The notes under the pieces were generated by a model, which was given only the letters and a program-made list of their open reading frames with translations, ran no database searches and was not told the DNA's origin. Shown piece by piece: positions 52,129 to 62,396 of a DNA stretch of 64,000 nt. The translations under genes and the position numbers were made by a program. Source of the DNA: Rahnella sp. AA (lineage in GTDB: Bacteria > Pseudomonadota > Gammaproteobacteria > Enterobacterales > Enterobacteriaceae). How positions within the stretch are numbered: position 1 is the first letter of the stretch; each line of letters begins with the position of its first letter. The DNA lies in assembly GCF_002834385.1 (NCBI RefSeq), contig NZ_PITQ01000011.1:62001-126000 (forward strand), given 5' to 3'.

Positions 52129-55100
52129 TAGAGCTGACCTCCGGCGGTGTCGCATGCGGGCGCAAACGGTGCCATAAACGGTGCGTCGCGCGGCTGGTGC
52201 GATCCATATACAGGTAAACCACCGGCGTGGTGAATAAGGTGAGGATCTGGCTCAGCGCCAGACCACCGGCGATCGCCAGCCCCAGCGGGCTGCGCAGATC
52301 CGCATCGCCGCCGCTGCCCAGCGCCAGCGGTAAAGCCCCGAAAAAGGCCGCCAGCGTCGTCATCAGGATCGGGCGAAAACGCATCAGACAGGCCTGCGTG
52401 ATCGCCTGCTGCGGCGACAGGCCGAGCCGGCGTTCGGCATCCAGCGCAAAGTCGATCATCATGATCGCATTCTTTTTCACGATACCGATCAGCAGCAGGA
52501 TCCCGATCAGCGCGATCACCGTCAGTTGGGTATTGGTCATCAGCATCAGCAGCAATGCACCAAGACCGGCAGACGGCAGCGTCGAGAGAATGGTCAGCGG
52601 ATGAATATAGCTTTCATACAGTACGCCGAGCACGATATACACCGCTGCCAGCGCAGCCAGAATCAGCCACGGCATGGTTTTGGTCAGCGCCTCAAATGCC
52701 TGCGCCGTACCGGCATAACTGCCGTGAACGCTATCCGGCAAACCGATCTGCGCCATCGTGGTTTTCAGCGCAGCCTGTGCATCTTCCAGCGAATAGCCAT
52801 CGGCAAGGTTAAAAGCAATGGTGGTGGTCGCCGTCTGCCCCTGATGGGAAACAGACAGTGGCGCATTGGCACCGCTGAAGGTGGTAAAGGCCGACAACGG
52901 CACCTGATTACCGGCACTGGTGACGACGTACAGTTGATGCAGCACGTCAGGATTACTGGTGTAATCCGACGTCAGGTTCATCACCACGTGATACTGATTG
53001 AGCGTTTTGTAGATGGTGGCGATCTGCCGCTGGCTGAACGCATTGTTGAGCAGCGTATCGATCATTTTCACGTTCACGCCAAGCTGTGTGGCGCGATCGC
53101 GGTCGATGTTGAGCATGACTTCCTGACCGCCGGTTTGGGCATCGGAGTCTACGCCGGTCAGTTGCGGTAATTTTGCCAGCGCTTTCTGTACTTTCGGCGC
53201 CCATTCGCGCAGCACGGACAGATCGTCAGACTGCAGGCTGTACTGATACTGAGAGTTGGCGCTGCGCCCGCCGATATGCAAATCCTGCGCAGCCATCAGA
53301 AAGAGCTGGGCACCCGGCTCTTTACCGGTCGCCATCATCAGACGGTTAGCCACCTGGTTGGCCGTCGCCGTGCGTTTATCAAAATCCTTCAGACGCACAA
53401 AAAACATTGCCGTATTGCGCGAACCAAAACCGCCGCTACCGGCGGAACTCATCACCGCAGCCACCGCAGGATCATCCTGAATGATCTTGCTGTATTTCAG
53501 CACCTGCGGCTGGATCGACTGGAACGAGGTGTTTTGATCCGCACGCAACATGCCCATCAGCATGCCGGTGTCCTGATCCGGGAAGAAGCCTTTTTCCACG
53601 ACGGTATAGAGGTAGAAATTGAGGATCACGGTGAGGAACAGCCCGACCAGAGTGATCAGCTGATGGCGCATCACCCAGCCCAGCGCGGCGGCATAAGCCG
53701 CCAGAAGCCGGTTAAGCGTGCGTTCAATGATACGGTAAATACGCGGCTGGCGTTTTTCCACCGGCGGTTTACGTTTCAGGAAACGGGCGCACAACATCGG
53801 CGTCAGGCTCAGCGAAACCAGCATGGAGATAATCAGCGAAACGCTGAGCGTGACCGCAAATTCCCTAAACAGCCGCCCGACGATGCTGCCCATCAGCAGG
53901 ATCGGAATGAATACCGCAATCAGAGACAGGGTCATCGACAGCACGGTAAAGCTGACTTCTTGCGCACCTTTGAGCGCCGCCCTCACCGGCCCCATTCCTT
54001 CCTCAATGTGGCGGGTAATATTTTCCAGCACCACGATGGCGTCATCGACCACAAAGCCGGTCGAAATAATCAGCGCCATCAGCGAGAGGTTATCCAGGCT
54101 GTAGCCGAGAAGATACATCACCGCGCAGGTGCCGATTAATGACACCGGCAGCGCCACCGCCGGGATCAGCACCGCATTCCAGTTGCGCAGGAAGACAAAG
54201 ACCACCGCAATGACCAGCAGCGTGGCTTCCAGCAACGTCATTTCAGTGTCACGCAGGGACGCAGAAACGTTCGGCGAGCGGTCCAGCGCCAGATTAAGCT
54301 GCACGTCGCCCGGCAGGTTTTCTTTCATCAGCGGCAGCGCGGCTTTAATCGCTTCGATGGTTTCCAGCATGTTCGCGCCGGCCTGACGCGTCACGCCTAT
54401 CATCACCGACGGCGTGCTGTTGTAATAGCCGACGTTGTATTTATCTTCTACAGAATCATAGACATTAGCGATATCGCTCAGGCGAATAGCCGAGCCGTTG
54501 ATGTAAGTCACGACCAGCGTTTTATATTGCGCAGCGGTACTTTGCTGGCCGTTGCCTTCAATCATCCACGACTGATCCGAGCCCTGCAGTAAGCCTTTTG
54601 GCAGATTACTGGTGCTGTTGGCAATCGCGGTGCGGATGGTATCGAGGGAAATGCCGTACGAGGTTACCGCTTCCGGACGCAAATCAATACGCACGCCCGG
54701 CAACGCGGAGCCCACCAGAGAAACCTGGCCGACACCGTTCACCTGTGCGATTTTCTGTTGCAGCTGGCTGGAGGCAATATCGTATAACTCGCCTTTGCTG
54801 CGCGTGGCAGAGGTCAGCGCCAGCATAATGATCGGCGCGTCAGACGGGTTCGCTTTGCGATACGTGGGCAGCGACGGCATGCTGCTTGGCAACAACGAAC
54901 GGGAGGCGTTTATTGCCGCCTGAACGTCACGCGCCGCGCCGTTGATGTCACGATCGAGGTCAAACTGCAGCACGATGCTGGTCGAACCCTGCGAGCTGCG
55001 TGAGGTCATTTCCGTCACACCGGCGATTTGCCCGAGCGCCCTTTCCAGCGGCGTCGCGACCGTCGCCGCCATGGTTTCAGGGCTGGCCCCGGGCAGGCTT

Positions 55101-55246
55101 GCGCTCACCAGCACGGTGGGGAAATCCACCTGCGGCAGCGGCGCAACCGGCAACAGGCGATACCCCAGCAAGCCAAGCAGGAGGATCGCCAGCGTCAGCA
55201 GCAGCGTCGCGACCGGGCGGAAGATGAAGAAACGCGAGATGTTCAT
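52121..55246 (-). CDS. mdtC: RND efflux pump subunit MdtC (MuxC-like)
   Basis: A 1041-residue RND permease that pairs with MdtB in a mixed trimer. The N-terminus MNISRFFIFRPVATLLLTLAI, the proton-relay helix TGFVVDDAIVVLENITRHIEEG and [19 protein letters not shown] are typical of the MdtB/C group, which has the [11 protein letters not shown] helix 10 sequence. E. coli MdtABC exports bile salts, novobiocin and some flavonoids and responds to BaeSR. The gene begins 3 bases after the mdtB stop. No baeSR genes are in the window. Confidence 0.94.
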   Translation of the reverse strand: MNISRFFIFRPVATLLLTLAILLLGLLGYRLLPVAPLPQVDFPTVLVSASLPGASPETMAATVATPLERALGQIAGVTEMTSRSSQGSTSIVLQFDLDRDINGAARDVQAAINASRSLLPSSMPSLPTYRKANPSDAPIIMLALTSATRSKGELYDIASSQLQQKIAQVNGVGQVSLVGSALPGVRIDLRPEAVTSYGISLDTIRTAIANSTSNLPKGLLQGSDQSWMIEGNGQQSTAAQYKTLVVTYINGSAIRLSDIANVYDSVEDKYNVGYYNSTPSVMIGVTRQAGANMLETIEAIKAALPLMKENLPGDVQLNLALDRSPNVSASLRDTEMTLLEATLLVIAVVFVFLRNWNAVLIPAVALPVSLIGTCAVMYLLGYSLDNLSLMALIISTGFVVDDAIVVLENITRHIEEGMGPVRAALKGAQEVSFTVLSMTLSLIAVFIPILLMGSIVGRLFREFAVTLSVSLIISMLVSLSLTPMLCARFLKRKPPVEKRQPRIYRIIERTLNRLLAAYAAALGWVMRHQLITLVGLFLTVILNFYLYTVVEKGFFPDQDTGMLMGMLRADQNTSFQSIQPQVLKYSKIIQDDPAVAAVMSSAGSGGFGSRNTAMFFVRLKDFDKRTATANQVANRLMMATGKEPGAQLFLMAAQDLHIGGRSANSQYQYSLQSDDLSVLREWAPKVQKALAKLPQLTGVDSDAQTGGQEVMLNIDRDRATQLGVNVKMIDTLLNNAFSQRQIATIYKTLNQYHVVMNLTSDYTSNPDVLHQLYVVTSAGNQVPLSAFTTFSGANAPLSVSHQGQTATTTIAFNLADGYSLEDAQAALKTTMAQIGLPDSVHGSYAGTAQAFEALTKTMPWLILAALAAVYIVLGVLYESYIHPLTILSTLPSAGLGALLLMLMTNTQLTVIALIGILLLIGIVKKNAIMMIDFALDAERRLGLSPQQAITQACLMRFRPILMTTLAAFFGALPLALGSGGDADLRSPLGLAIAGGLALSQILTLFTTPVVYLYMDRTSRATHRLWHRLRPHATPPEVSSND

Positions 55247-55249
55247 CGG

Positions 55250-58200
55250 TTATTCCGCCCGCTGCGCTGCACGCCGGTGACGTGGGTTGAGGCGGATGGC
55301 CAGACGATCAAACATCAGGTAGATCACCGGCGTAGAGAACAGCGTCAGAACCTGGCTGAAGATCAAACCACCGACGATCACCAGCCCCAGCGGCTGACGC
55401 AGCTCCGCACCGGATCCGCTCGCCAGCATCAGCGGTAATGCGCCGAGCAGCGCCGCCATGGTGGTCATCATGATCGGACGAAAACGCAGTAAACAGGCCT
55501 GATGGATAGCCTCACGCGGCGATAATCCCTGCCGGTTTTCGGCGTCGAGCGCAAAGTCGATCATCATAATGGCGTTCTTTTTCACGATGCCGATCAGCAG
55601 TATCACGCCGATCAATGCGATCAGGCTGAATTCCGTTCCTGAGAAGATCAGCGAAAGCAGTGCACCAACCGCCGCAGACGGCAGTGTGGAAAGGATCGTC
55701 ACCGGATGAATGAAGCTTTCATACAGCATGCCCAGAACGACATACATCGTCAGTAACGCAGCAAGGATCAGCCACAATGTGTTACCGGTGGCGCTTTCAA
55801 ACGAAGCCGCCGCCCCCTGATAGCGCAGGGTAATGGTGTCTGGCATGGCGATATCCGCCACGGTGGTTTTGATCGCCTGCTGTGCCTGTTCCAGCGAATA
55901 ACCGTCCTTGAGGTTAAACGACACGGTCACCGCCGGGAACTGGTTGAGACGAGCCTGCAACAGTGCGCCGGTACGCATGTGGATCTTCGCAATCGACGTC
56001 AGCTTGATCATGCCATTGGTCGCCCCGGCATTGGTGGTGGTAGCACCGCTGTCAGACGTCTTCGTTGAGGCCGTGGTGGCCGTGGTCGCGACCGTGCCTG
56101 ACGTGGACGTGCTGTTGTTGGTCGCCAGATACACATCATCAAACGAGGCCGGAGACTGCTGGAACTGCGGTGCAACTTCAAGTACCACGCGGTACTGGTT
56201 TGCCTGCGTAAAGATGGTGGAAACCAGACGCTGGCCGAAGGCGTTATAGAGCGCAGTATCCACGTCAGAGGCTGTAATCCCGTAGCGCGCGGCAGCGTCA
56301 CGATCGAGCTCAACGTAGGCAATCTGCCCCTGATTTTGCAGGTTGCTGACGACTGCGCTGAACTCCGGTTGCGCGCTGAGTTTTTCAAGCAGTTTTGGCG
56401 TCCATTCCACCAGGTTTTCGCTGTCAGAATCATCAAGCGTGAACTGGTACTGGCTTGGCGTCACCTGATCGTCAACGGTCAGATCCTGCGAAGCCTGCAT
56501 GTACAGTTCGATCCCTGGCACACCCGCCGTTTCCTGCTTAAGGCGGGCGATGATCGCAGGCACACGTTCGCTACGCTCATCAAACGATTTCAGGCTGATC
56601 TGCAAACGACCGCTGTTCAGGCTGGTGTTATTGCCATCTACGCCGATGGTAGAGGATACACTTTCGACATCCGGATCGTTGAGGATTGCCGCCGTCAGCA
56701 ACTGCTGGCGACGCCCCATCTCACTGAAAGAGACGTCCTGCGAAGCCTGCGTGATGCCCTGAATCATCCCGGTATCCTGCGACGGGAAGAACCCTTTCGG
56801 CACAATCACATACAGCAGCGCGGTGAAAACTAGCGTCGCGGCCGCCACCAGCAGCGTGAGTTTCTGGTGGTTGAGCACCACGATCAGCATGCGGTCGTAA
56901 GCGGCAATCATTTTGTCGAAGAACTCGCCGCCTTTGCGGTAAAACTTGCTCTGTTTTTCTTCCGGCGTGTGGCGCAGTAAATAGGCGCACAGCATCGGAG
57001 TCAGCGTCAGGGAAACAATCATCGACACCAGAATCGATACCGCCAGTGTGATCGCAAATTCACGGAACAGACGCCCGACCACGTCACCCATAAACAGCAG
57101 CGGGATCAGCACGGCAATCAGCGAGAAGGTCAGGGAAATAATGGTGAAACCGATTTGCTGCGAGCCTTTCAGCGCCGCCTGCATCGGCGTTTCGCCTTCT
57201 TCCAGCCGCCGCGAAATGTTTTCCACTACCACGATGGCGTCATCAATAACGAAACCGGTGGCGATGGTCAGCGCCATCAGCGAGAGGTTGTTGAGGCTGA
57301 AACCGCACAGGTACATCACGCCAAAGGTGCCAACCAGCGAGAGCGGAACGGCAACGCTTGGGATCAACGTTGCCGCAACATTGCGCAGGAAAAGGAAAGT
57401 GACCATCACGACCAGCGCAATCGACAGCAGTAACTCGAACTGAACATCGCTAATCGAGGCGCGGATAGTTTGCGTGCGGTCCGAGATCACGCTGATTTTG
57501 ACCGATTCCGGCAGGGCTTCCTGCAATTTCGGCAACTGCGCTTTGATGGCATCCACGACCTGAATCACATTCGCACCCGGCTGGCGCTGAACGCTGATAA
57601 TGATGGCCGGTTGTTTGTTGGCCCAGGCAGAGAGGTACTGATTTTCCGGAGCCTCAGACAACGTAGCGACATCGCGCAAACGCAGCGCCGCGCCGTTTTC
57701 GTAATTTACGATCAGATTGCCGTAATCCTCCGCCGTGCGTAACTGGTCATTCGCATCAATGGTAATAGAGTGATGCGGACCGTCAAAACCCCCTTTTGAA
57801 CCGTTGACGTTGCTGTTGCCGATCAGGGTATTCAGGGTTTCAAGGCTGAGATTGTGCGCGGCCAGTTTACGCGGATCGACCTGCACGCGAATGGCAGGCT
57901 GATGTCCGCCCGCCAGCGTCACCATACCCACGCCGTTGATTTGCGACAATTTCAGCGCCACGCGGGTATTCACCAGATCCTGCACTTTGGTCAGCGGCAA
58001 GGATTCAGACGTTGCCGCCAGCGTCAGAACCGCGGCATCCGCCGGGTTCACCTTTTTATAGGTCGGCGGATTGGGTAAATCACTCGGTAACAGGCTGTCA
58101 GCGGCGTTGATTGCCGCCTGAACTTCCTGCTCCGCGACATCAAGTGACAAATCCAGTGAGAATTTCAGCGTAATAATCGAAGAACCGCTGGCACTGGTGG

Positions 58201-58444
58201 AGTACATCTGGCTTAAGCCCGCCATCTGCCCGAGCTGGCGTTCAAGCGGTGCGGTAATGCCCGATGCCATGACGTCCGGGCTGGCACCCGGATACAGCGT
58301 GGTCACCTGAATGGTCGGATAATCGACCTGCGGTAACGCCGACGTCGAGAGCATGTTGTAGGCAAAAATCCCCGACAACAGCACGGCGACCATCAGCAAA
58401 ATGGTCGCGACCGGCCGGAGTATAAAGAGGCGTGAAGGATTCAT
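55250..58444 (-). CDS. mdtB: RND efflux pump subunit MdtB (MuxB-like) with a Thr/Ser-rich insert
   Basis: A 1064-residue RND permease, about 24 longer than E. coli MdtB. The start [44 protein letters not shown] and [19 protein letters not shown] are the MdtB features. The extra length is an unusual low-complexity segment, about residues 774-809, made almost only of Thr, Ser, Ala, Gly and Asn ([19 protein letters not shown] and following), in the second periplasmic loop before the GMIKLTSIA strand. The start overlaps the mdtA stop by 4 bases (ATGA). Confidence 0.94.
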   Translation of the reverse strand: MNPSRLFILRPVATILLMVAVLLSGIFAYNMLSTSALPQVDYPTIQVTTLYPGASPDVMASGITAPLERQLGQMAGLSQMYSTSASGSSIITLKFSLDLSLDVAEQEVQAAINAADSLLPSDLPNPPTYKKVNPADAAVLTLAATSESLPLTKVQDLVNTRVALKLSQINGVGMVTLAGGHQPAIRVQVDPRKLAAHNLSLETLNTLIGNSNVNGSKGGFDGPHHSITIDANDQLRTAEDYGNLIVNYENGAALRLRDVATLSEAPENQYLSAWANKQPAIIISVQRQPGANVIQVVDAIKAQLPKLQEALPESVKISVISDRTQTIRASISDVQFELLLSIALVVMVTFLFLRNVAATLIPSVAVPLSLVGTFGVMYLCGFSLNNLSLMALTIATGFVIDDAIVVVENISRRLEEGETPMQAALKGSQQIGFTIISLTFSLIAVLIPLLFMGDVVGRLFREFAITLAVSILVSMIVSLTLTPMLCAYLLRHTPEEKQSKFYRKGGEFFDKMIAAYDRMLIVVLNHQKLTLLVAAATLVFTALLYVIVPKGFFPSQDTGMIQGITQASQDVSFSEMGRRQQLLTAAILNDPDVESVSSTIGVDGNNTSLNSGRLQISLKSFDERSERVPAIIARLKQETAGVPGIELYMQASQDLTVDDQVTPSQYQFTLDDSDSENLVEWTPKLLEKLSAQPEFSAVVSNLQNQGQIAYVELDRDAAARYGITASDVDTALYNAFGQRLVSTIFTQANQYRVVLEVAPQFQQSPASFDDVYLATNNSTSTSGTVATTATTASTKTSDSGATTTNAGATNGMIKLTSIAKIHMRTGALLQARLNQFPAVTVSFNLKDGYSLEQAQQAIKTTVADIAMPDTITLRYQGAAASFESATGNTLWLILAALLTMYVVLGMLYESFIHPVTILSTLPSAAVGALLSLIFSGTEFSLIALIGVILLIGIVKKNAIMMIDFALDAENRQGLSPREAIHQACLLRFRPIMMTTMAALLGALPLMLASGSGAELRQPLGLVIVGGLIFSQVLTLFSTPVIYLMFDRLAIRLNPRHRRAAQRAE

Positions 58445-59784
58445 TTAGACCCGCTGTCTTTACCGGCTGTATTTGAGGTTGCATCAGGCGCCGGGACCGT
58501 TTTATCCGCACCTGTCGAGGCTTTATCAACCCCGCCGCTCTGCAGGCGTTCTTTCGAAGAGCTGCCAGTCGTGGCGGCGTTAGCCGAATTTGGCGTAACA
58601 ATTTCCACTTTCGTGCCATTATTCAGGCGGTCAACCCCGGTGGTCACCACCTGTTCGCCAGGATTCACACCCGACAAAATCGCCACCTGATCGTCACCGA
58701 AGTCCGGGCCGGATTTCACAGAGCGGCGTTCAATGGTGCTGTCCGCTTTCACCACATAGACAAAATCACCATCGCTGCTCAGTTGCAATGCCGCCGCCGG
58801 GATCACCGTAGCGTCTTTTAACGTAGCTACCTGTAAGCGGGCGTTCACAAACTGGTTCGGGTAAAGTTTTTCATCGGCGTTATCAAACAGCGCTTTCAGC
58901 TTGATGCTGCCCGTGCTGGTATCAATTTCATTGCTGATAAATTGCAGTTTGCCCTGCCCGAGGACGTCGCTGCCATCCTGATCAAATGCCGTCGTTGGCA
59001 GCTGGTTACCGCCACGCAGCGCTTTGAGCAGGGTTTGCAGATTACTCTGCGGCACACTGAAGGTCACCGCAATCGGCTGGGTTTGCGTAATCGTGACAAT
59101 ACCGGTGGTAGAACTGCTGGTCACCATATTGCCCGGATCGACCAGGCGTAAACCGACGTGGCCGCTGACCGGCGCGGTAATTTTTGCGAATTCAATATTG
59201 AGCTTAGCAGCGGCGATTTGCGCCAGGTCGGCTTTCACAGCACCGGCATACTGACCGGCCGTGGCAATCTGGCTTTCGAGATCCTGACGCGCTAAGGAAT
59301 CCTGCGCATACAGTTTGCGGTAACGTGCCAGTGTCAGCTCAGCACTTTTTGACAGCGCCTGGTTCTGTGCTAAATCACCCTGATACTGTTCCAGCGTCGC
59401 CTGATAGCTGCGCGGATCAATCTGCGCCAGCAGCTGCCCCTGCTCAACTTTCTGCCCTTCGGTGAAATACACCTTCATCAGTTGCCCGTCGACACGGCTG
59501 GTGACGGTTACCGTTGCGTTCGCCACCACCGTGCCGAGCGCGCGCAGATAAACCGGCACATCGGCCTGCGCCGCCTTCCCTGCCTGCACAGGCGTTGCCA
59601 TCCCCGCCATCATCTGCCCCCGCATGGCGCGCATCCCCGCACGGCCCGTTTTTTTATGGGCAGAAGGGTCGGATGTACTTTGGTGGAAGGCAAAGAACCA
59701 GACCAGGATCGCAGCAACGATGATGGCGAGAACAACCCACACGAAGGTGCGTTTTTTGGAGCGAGATGAGGCAGTCGGCAGCAT
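58441..59784 (-). CDS. mdtA: RND efflux periplasmic adaptor MdtA
   Basis: A 447-residue membrane-fusion protein, N-anchored by a single helix ([20 protein letters not shown]) rather than by lipid. Landmarks are [57 protein letters not shown] and [18 protein letters not shown]. The C-terminus is a long Ser/Thr/Asp-rich tail. It heads the mdtA-mdtB-mdtC-outer-membrane factor operon with 4-8-base overlaps or 3-base gaps. Confidence 0.93.
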   Translation of the reverse strand: MLPTASSRSKKRTFVWVVLAIIVAAILVWFFAFHQSTSDPSAHKKTGRAGMRAMRGQMMAGMATPVQAGKAAQADVPVYLRALGTVVANATVTVTSRVDGQLMKVYFTEGQKVEQGQLLAQIDPRSYQATLEQYQGDLAQNQALSKSAELTLARYRKLYAQDSLARQDLESQIATAGQYAGAVKADLAQIAAAKLNIEFAKITAPVSGHVGLRLVDPGNMVTSSSTTGIVTITQTQPIAVTFSVPQSNLQTLLKALRGGNQLPTTAFDQDGSDVLGQGKLQFISNEIDTSTGSIKLKALFDNADEKLYPNQFVNARLQVATLKDATVIPAAALQLSSDGDFVYVVKADSTIERRSVKSGPDFGDDQVAILSGVNPGEQVVTTGVDRLNNGTKVEIVTPNSANAATTGSSSKERLQSGGVDKASTGADKTVPAPDATSNTAGKDSGSK

Positions 59785-60256
59785 AAATTTCTTGATTTCG
59801 CAGTATTAATGAGAAGAAAGCAGCTGAAATAAGACCTTCAACCAGAGATTTTCAATATCAGTCAAAAACACATTATCCCTGAAAAGCGCCAGTGGCTGTT
59901 TTTAGGACAACGTAAAGATTTCGTTAGCAATTAAGAATTTTCATTTCATTCAGCAGGATGAATGATACGCGTTAATTTATCCTTTCCGGGCAGGTAATGT
60001 TAAGAACTAAATGAGAATGAATATTGAAGGCGTAGCCTGAAAATCATCAGGAAGTGTCAGTATGTACCGGAATTTTGTCAGGAAAAGGCAAAATCAAAAG
60101 AGAAAACGACCGGTCAGATCACCTGAACTGGTGATAAAACCAGCGGTAAATCCTGAAAATAGGACCTATTGATAATTTATATTGTTTGGGTTGACCCCCG
60201 CTTGATATGGTGAAATTTCTGACTGTTTTTCATCTTCATAGCAGGGACTCAGGCGA
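59785..60256. other. Divergent promoter gap between mdtA and the C26 hydrolase gene
   Basis: About 470 bases, AT-rich next to both genes, with no convincing gene. A TTGACC at 60191-60196 could be a -35 element for the plus-strand gene, but the -10 is not clear. No recognisable BaeR or CpxR box was assigned by eye. Confidence 0.4.
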
Positions 60257-61087
60257 ATGCAGACAAAATTTCAATCCAGACCGGTGATTGGGGTAACGCT
60301 GGACAGCGAGGAAGCAGGGGGATATGCCGATTTCCCCTGGTACGCTTTACGTCAGAATTACATGAACAGCCTGGCGGAACTGGGGGCGGTTCCTCTGGCC
60401 TTGCCGCATCACGCTGAACTGGCGGATGAATATCTGGCACTGTGCGACGGGATTGTCGTCACTGGCGGCGCCTTTGACGTTCCGCCTGAATTGTTTAATG
60501 AGTCACAAACCAGCGATCAGGTTCGCCTGAAACCTTCGCGCACCGAATTCGAAAAAGCTGTCGTCAAAGGCGCCATGCAGCGCAACATGCCATTGCTGGG
60601 CATTTGCGGCGGCCAGCAGTTGCTGGCGGTCCTGACCGGCGGCACGCTGCACCAGCACATTCCCGACGCACTTCCCGATGCCCTCGAGCACAGCACCACC
60701 GTCGATACGGAAAACGCAGGAGGCAAAAAGCGCGCGCGCCATCCGGTTGAAATCGTCGAAGGCACGCTGCTCAGCCGCTCGGTTGACCGCGATCATTATG
60801 AAGTGAACAGTTCACACCATCAGGCAGTGAAATCAGTCGGCCCGGGTTGCATTATCAACGCCTGCGCGCCGGACGGCGTGATAGAAGGCATTGAATGTGA
60901 AGGCTATGATTTTTGCCTCGGCGTGCAATGGCATCCGGAATACCAGCAACATCCGCAGGATACGCAACTTCTCAATGCCTTTGTTGCCGCAGCCTCGCGA
61001 TATCAGCAGGCAATGCGCGCCGCGGGTAAAGCGATGACCGAAGTCATGAATGAAGTCATTACCCGTTCTGGAAATGAAAAGGCATGA
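60257..61087 (+). CDS. Class I glutamine amidotransferase-like gamma-glutamyl hydrolase (peptidase C26)
   Basis: A 276-residue C26-family protein related to PuuD, which cleaves gamma-glutamyl-GABA, and to gamma-glutamyl hydrolases. The nucleophile Cys lies in PLLGICGGQQLLAVLTGGTL. Histidine and glutamate of the triad are in LGVQWHPEYQQ near residue 220. There is no signal peptide and no puu gene nearby. It overlaps the next gene, a D,D-carboxypeptidase, by 4 bases, so the two proteins are probably made together and may both act on peptidoglycan-derived peptides. That link is inference. Confidence 0.85.
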   Translation: MQTKFQSRPVIGVTLDSEEAGGYADFPWYALRQNYMNSLAELGAVPLALPHHAELADEYLALCDGIVVTGGAFDVPPELFNESQTSDQVRLKPSRTEFEKAVVKGAMQRNMPLLGICGGQQLLAVLTGGTLHQHIPDALPDALEHSTTVDTENAGGKKRARHPVEIVEGTLLSRSVDRDHYEVNSSHHQAVKSVGPGCIINACAPDGVIEGIECEGYDFCLGVQWHPEYQQHPQDTQLLNAFVAAASRYQQAMRAAGKAMTEVMNEVITRSGNEKA

Positions 61088-61629
61088 ATCAGGCAGAACT
61101 TAAAGCCAGAACTGAGCAGGTACTGCGGGATCTGGGCATCGACCCTTTGGTTATCGCGCACCGCACGTTGCCGTACTTTGAAGAAGTAAGTGAGCACTTA
61201 CTGGTGGATGCCGAAACTAACGTTGAAACCGGTAAAATTTATCGCCTGACCGCTGCCGCTGCCGCCGCGTGGCACAATATGAAACAACAGGCCGCCGCCG
61301 ACGGTGTGGCGATTTACCTGGTTTCCGCGTACCGCAGCCTGGATTATCAGGCCGGTTTGCTTCTCGCGAAGCAAGATGCCGGCATTCCCCCGGACGTTTT
61401 TTTTACCTCGCTGGCACCGCCGGGATGCAGCGAGCACCACACCGGCTGCGCGGTGGATATCAACACGCCAGGCTGCGATGAGGTGACCGGCGTTTTCGGC
61501 GAAACCGAAGCCTTTATCTGGCTTTCTGCCAACGCCGCGCGCTTTGGTTTTGTGATGTCTTTCCCGCCGGATAATCCGTGGGGATTCATCTATGAACCCT
61601 GGCACTGGTGCTGGCATTCCAATTCCTGA
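61084..61629 (+). CDS. Cytoplasmic D-alanyl-D-alanine carboxypeptidase, VanY/M15B family
   Basis: A 181-residue zinc peptidase. Landmarks are VSAYRSLDYQAGLL, the zinc motif SEHHTGCAVDIN (His and Asp ligands) and the catalytic/zinc EPWHWCW near the C-terminus. VanY-type enzymes remove the terminal D-Ala of muropeptides. The usual export signal is absent, so it is predicted cytoplasmic, where it could trim recycled peptides. Its ATG overlaps the C26 hydrolase stop (ATGA). GAAAAGG precedes the start. Confidence 0.87.
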   Translation: MNQAELKARTEQVLRDLGIDPLVIAHRTLPYFEEVSEHLLVDAETNVETGKIYRLTAAAAAAWHNMKQQAAADGVAIYLVSAYRSLDYQAGLLLAKQDAGIPPDVFFTSLAPPGCSEHHTGCAVDINTPGCDEVTGVFGETEAFIWLSANAARFGFVMSFPPDNPWGFIYEPWHWCWHSNS

Positions 61630-61680
61630 GCAATCCTCTACACTTACGGTCCCCTTTTACTAAGGCTTTAAGGAATCATT

Positions 61681-62235
61681 ATGGAGCTCGCCGTCACAGG
61701 AGCCAGTTTTTACCTCAAAATTTTGGGGCCAGAGGATACTGCCATCGTTCATGCCTATTTTCGTGATAATGCCGGGCATCTCGCGCCGTGGGAGCCTCTG
61801 CGCCCGGCTGATTTTTACTCTACGGAGACATTGCGTAAGCGCCTGACCAACGCGTTTGACGAAGCCGCCGCCGGCACAGCATTCCAGTTTGGCATTATCA
61901 GCCGTGAAACTGGCGATATGCTGGGTGCCTGTAATTTCACCGGCATTGCCCGCGGTGCTTTTCAGGCCTGTCATCTCGGGTATTCGGTGGCAGAAAACGA
62001 GCAGGGAAAAGGGCTGATGCACAGAGCGCTGGAAACGGCCATCAGCTATCTGTTTCGTGAACAAGGGCTGCACCGCATTATGGCCAGCTATATTCCTGAC
62101 AACGTTAAAAGTGAGCGGGTACTTCATCGGCTGGGTTTTGAACGGGAGGGTTATGCCCGGTCATACCTGAAAATTGCCGGACGCTGGCAGGATCACGTCC
62201 TCACTGCGTTAATCAACCCGCAAGACAATGCGTGA
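61681..62235 (+). CDS. rimJ: RimJ/RimL-like GNAT acetyltransferase
   Basis: A 184-residue GNAT protein aligned best with RimJ, the ribosomal protein S5 alanine N-acetyltransferase. Landmarks are RDNAGHLAPWEPLRP, HLGYSVAENEQGKGLMHRALETAI (acetyl-CoA loop) and SERVLHRLGFEREGYARSYLKIAGRWQDHVL, the RimJ C-terminal signature. AAGGAATCATT precedes the ATG. It lies 51 bases behind the carboxypeptidase gene on the same strand and could be co-transcribed. True RimJ function is likely but the subfamily is large. Confidence 0.8.
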   Translation: MELAVTGASFYLKILGPEDTAIVHAYFRDNAGHLAPWEPLRPADFYSTETLRKRLTNAFDEAAAGTAFQFGIISRETGDMLGACNFTGIARGAFQACHLGYSVAENEQGKGLMHRALETAISYLFREQGLHRIMASYIPDNVKSERVLHRLGFEREGYARSYLKIAGRWQDHVLTALINPQDNA

Positions 62236-62396
62236 TACTTCTCACAGTTACTATAACTAAAATTGTCCCCAAAACATTTATCTGTTAGCCAATTTTCTGT
62301 TTCATTTTTAGAACAAATAAAACACACTATGCCCTCAAAAGGCGTCTGCCGGACAGATGCCTAATTTCCACATCTTCTTATAAGTCATAAATTTCA

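Noticed and set aside
53276-54139. Open plus-strand frame of 287 codons antisense to mdtC, and similar ones at 48270-49070 and 49376-50062
   Set aside because: All mirror well-supported genes and have the His/Gln/Arg-rich composition of antisense frames; no start signals were seen.
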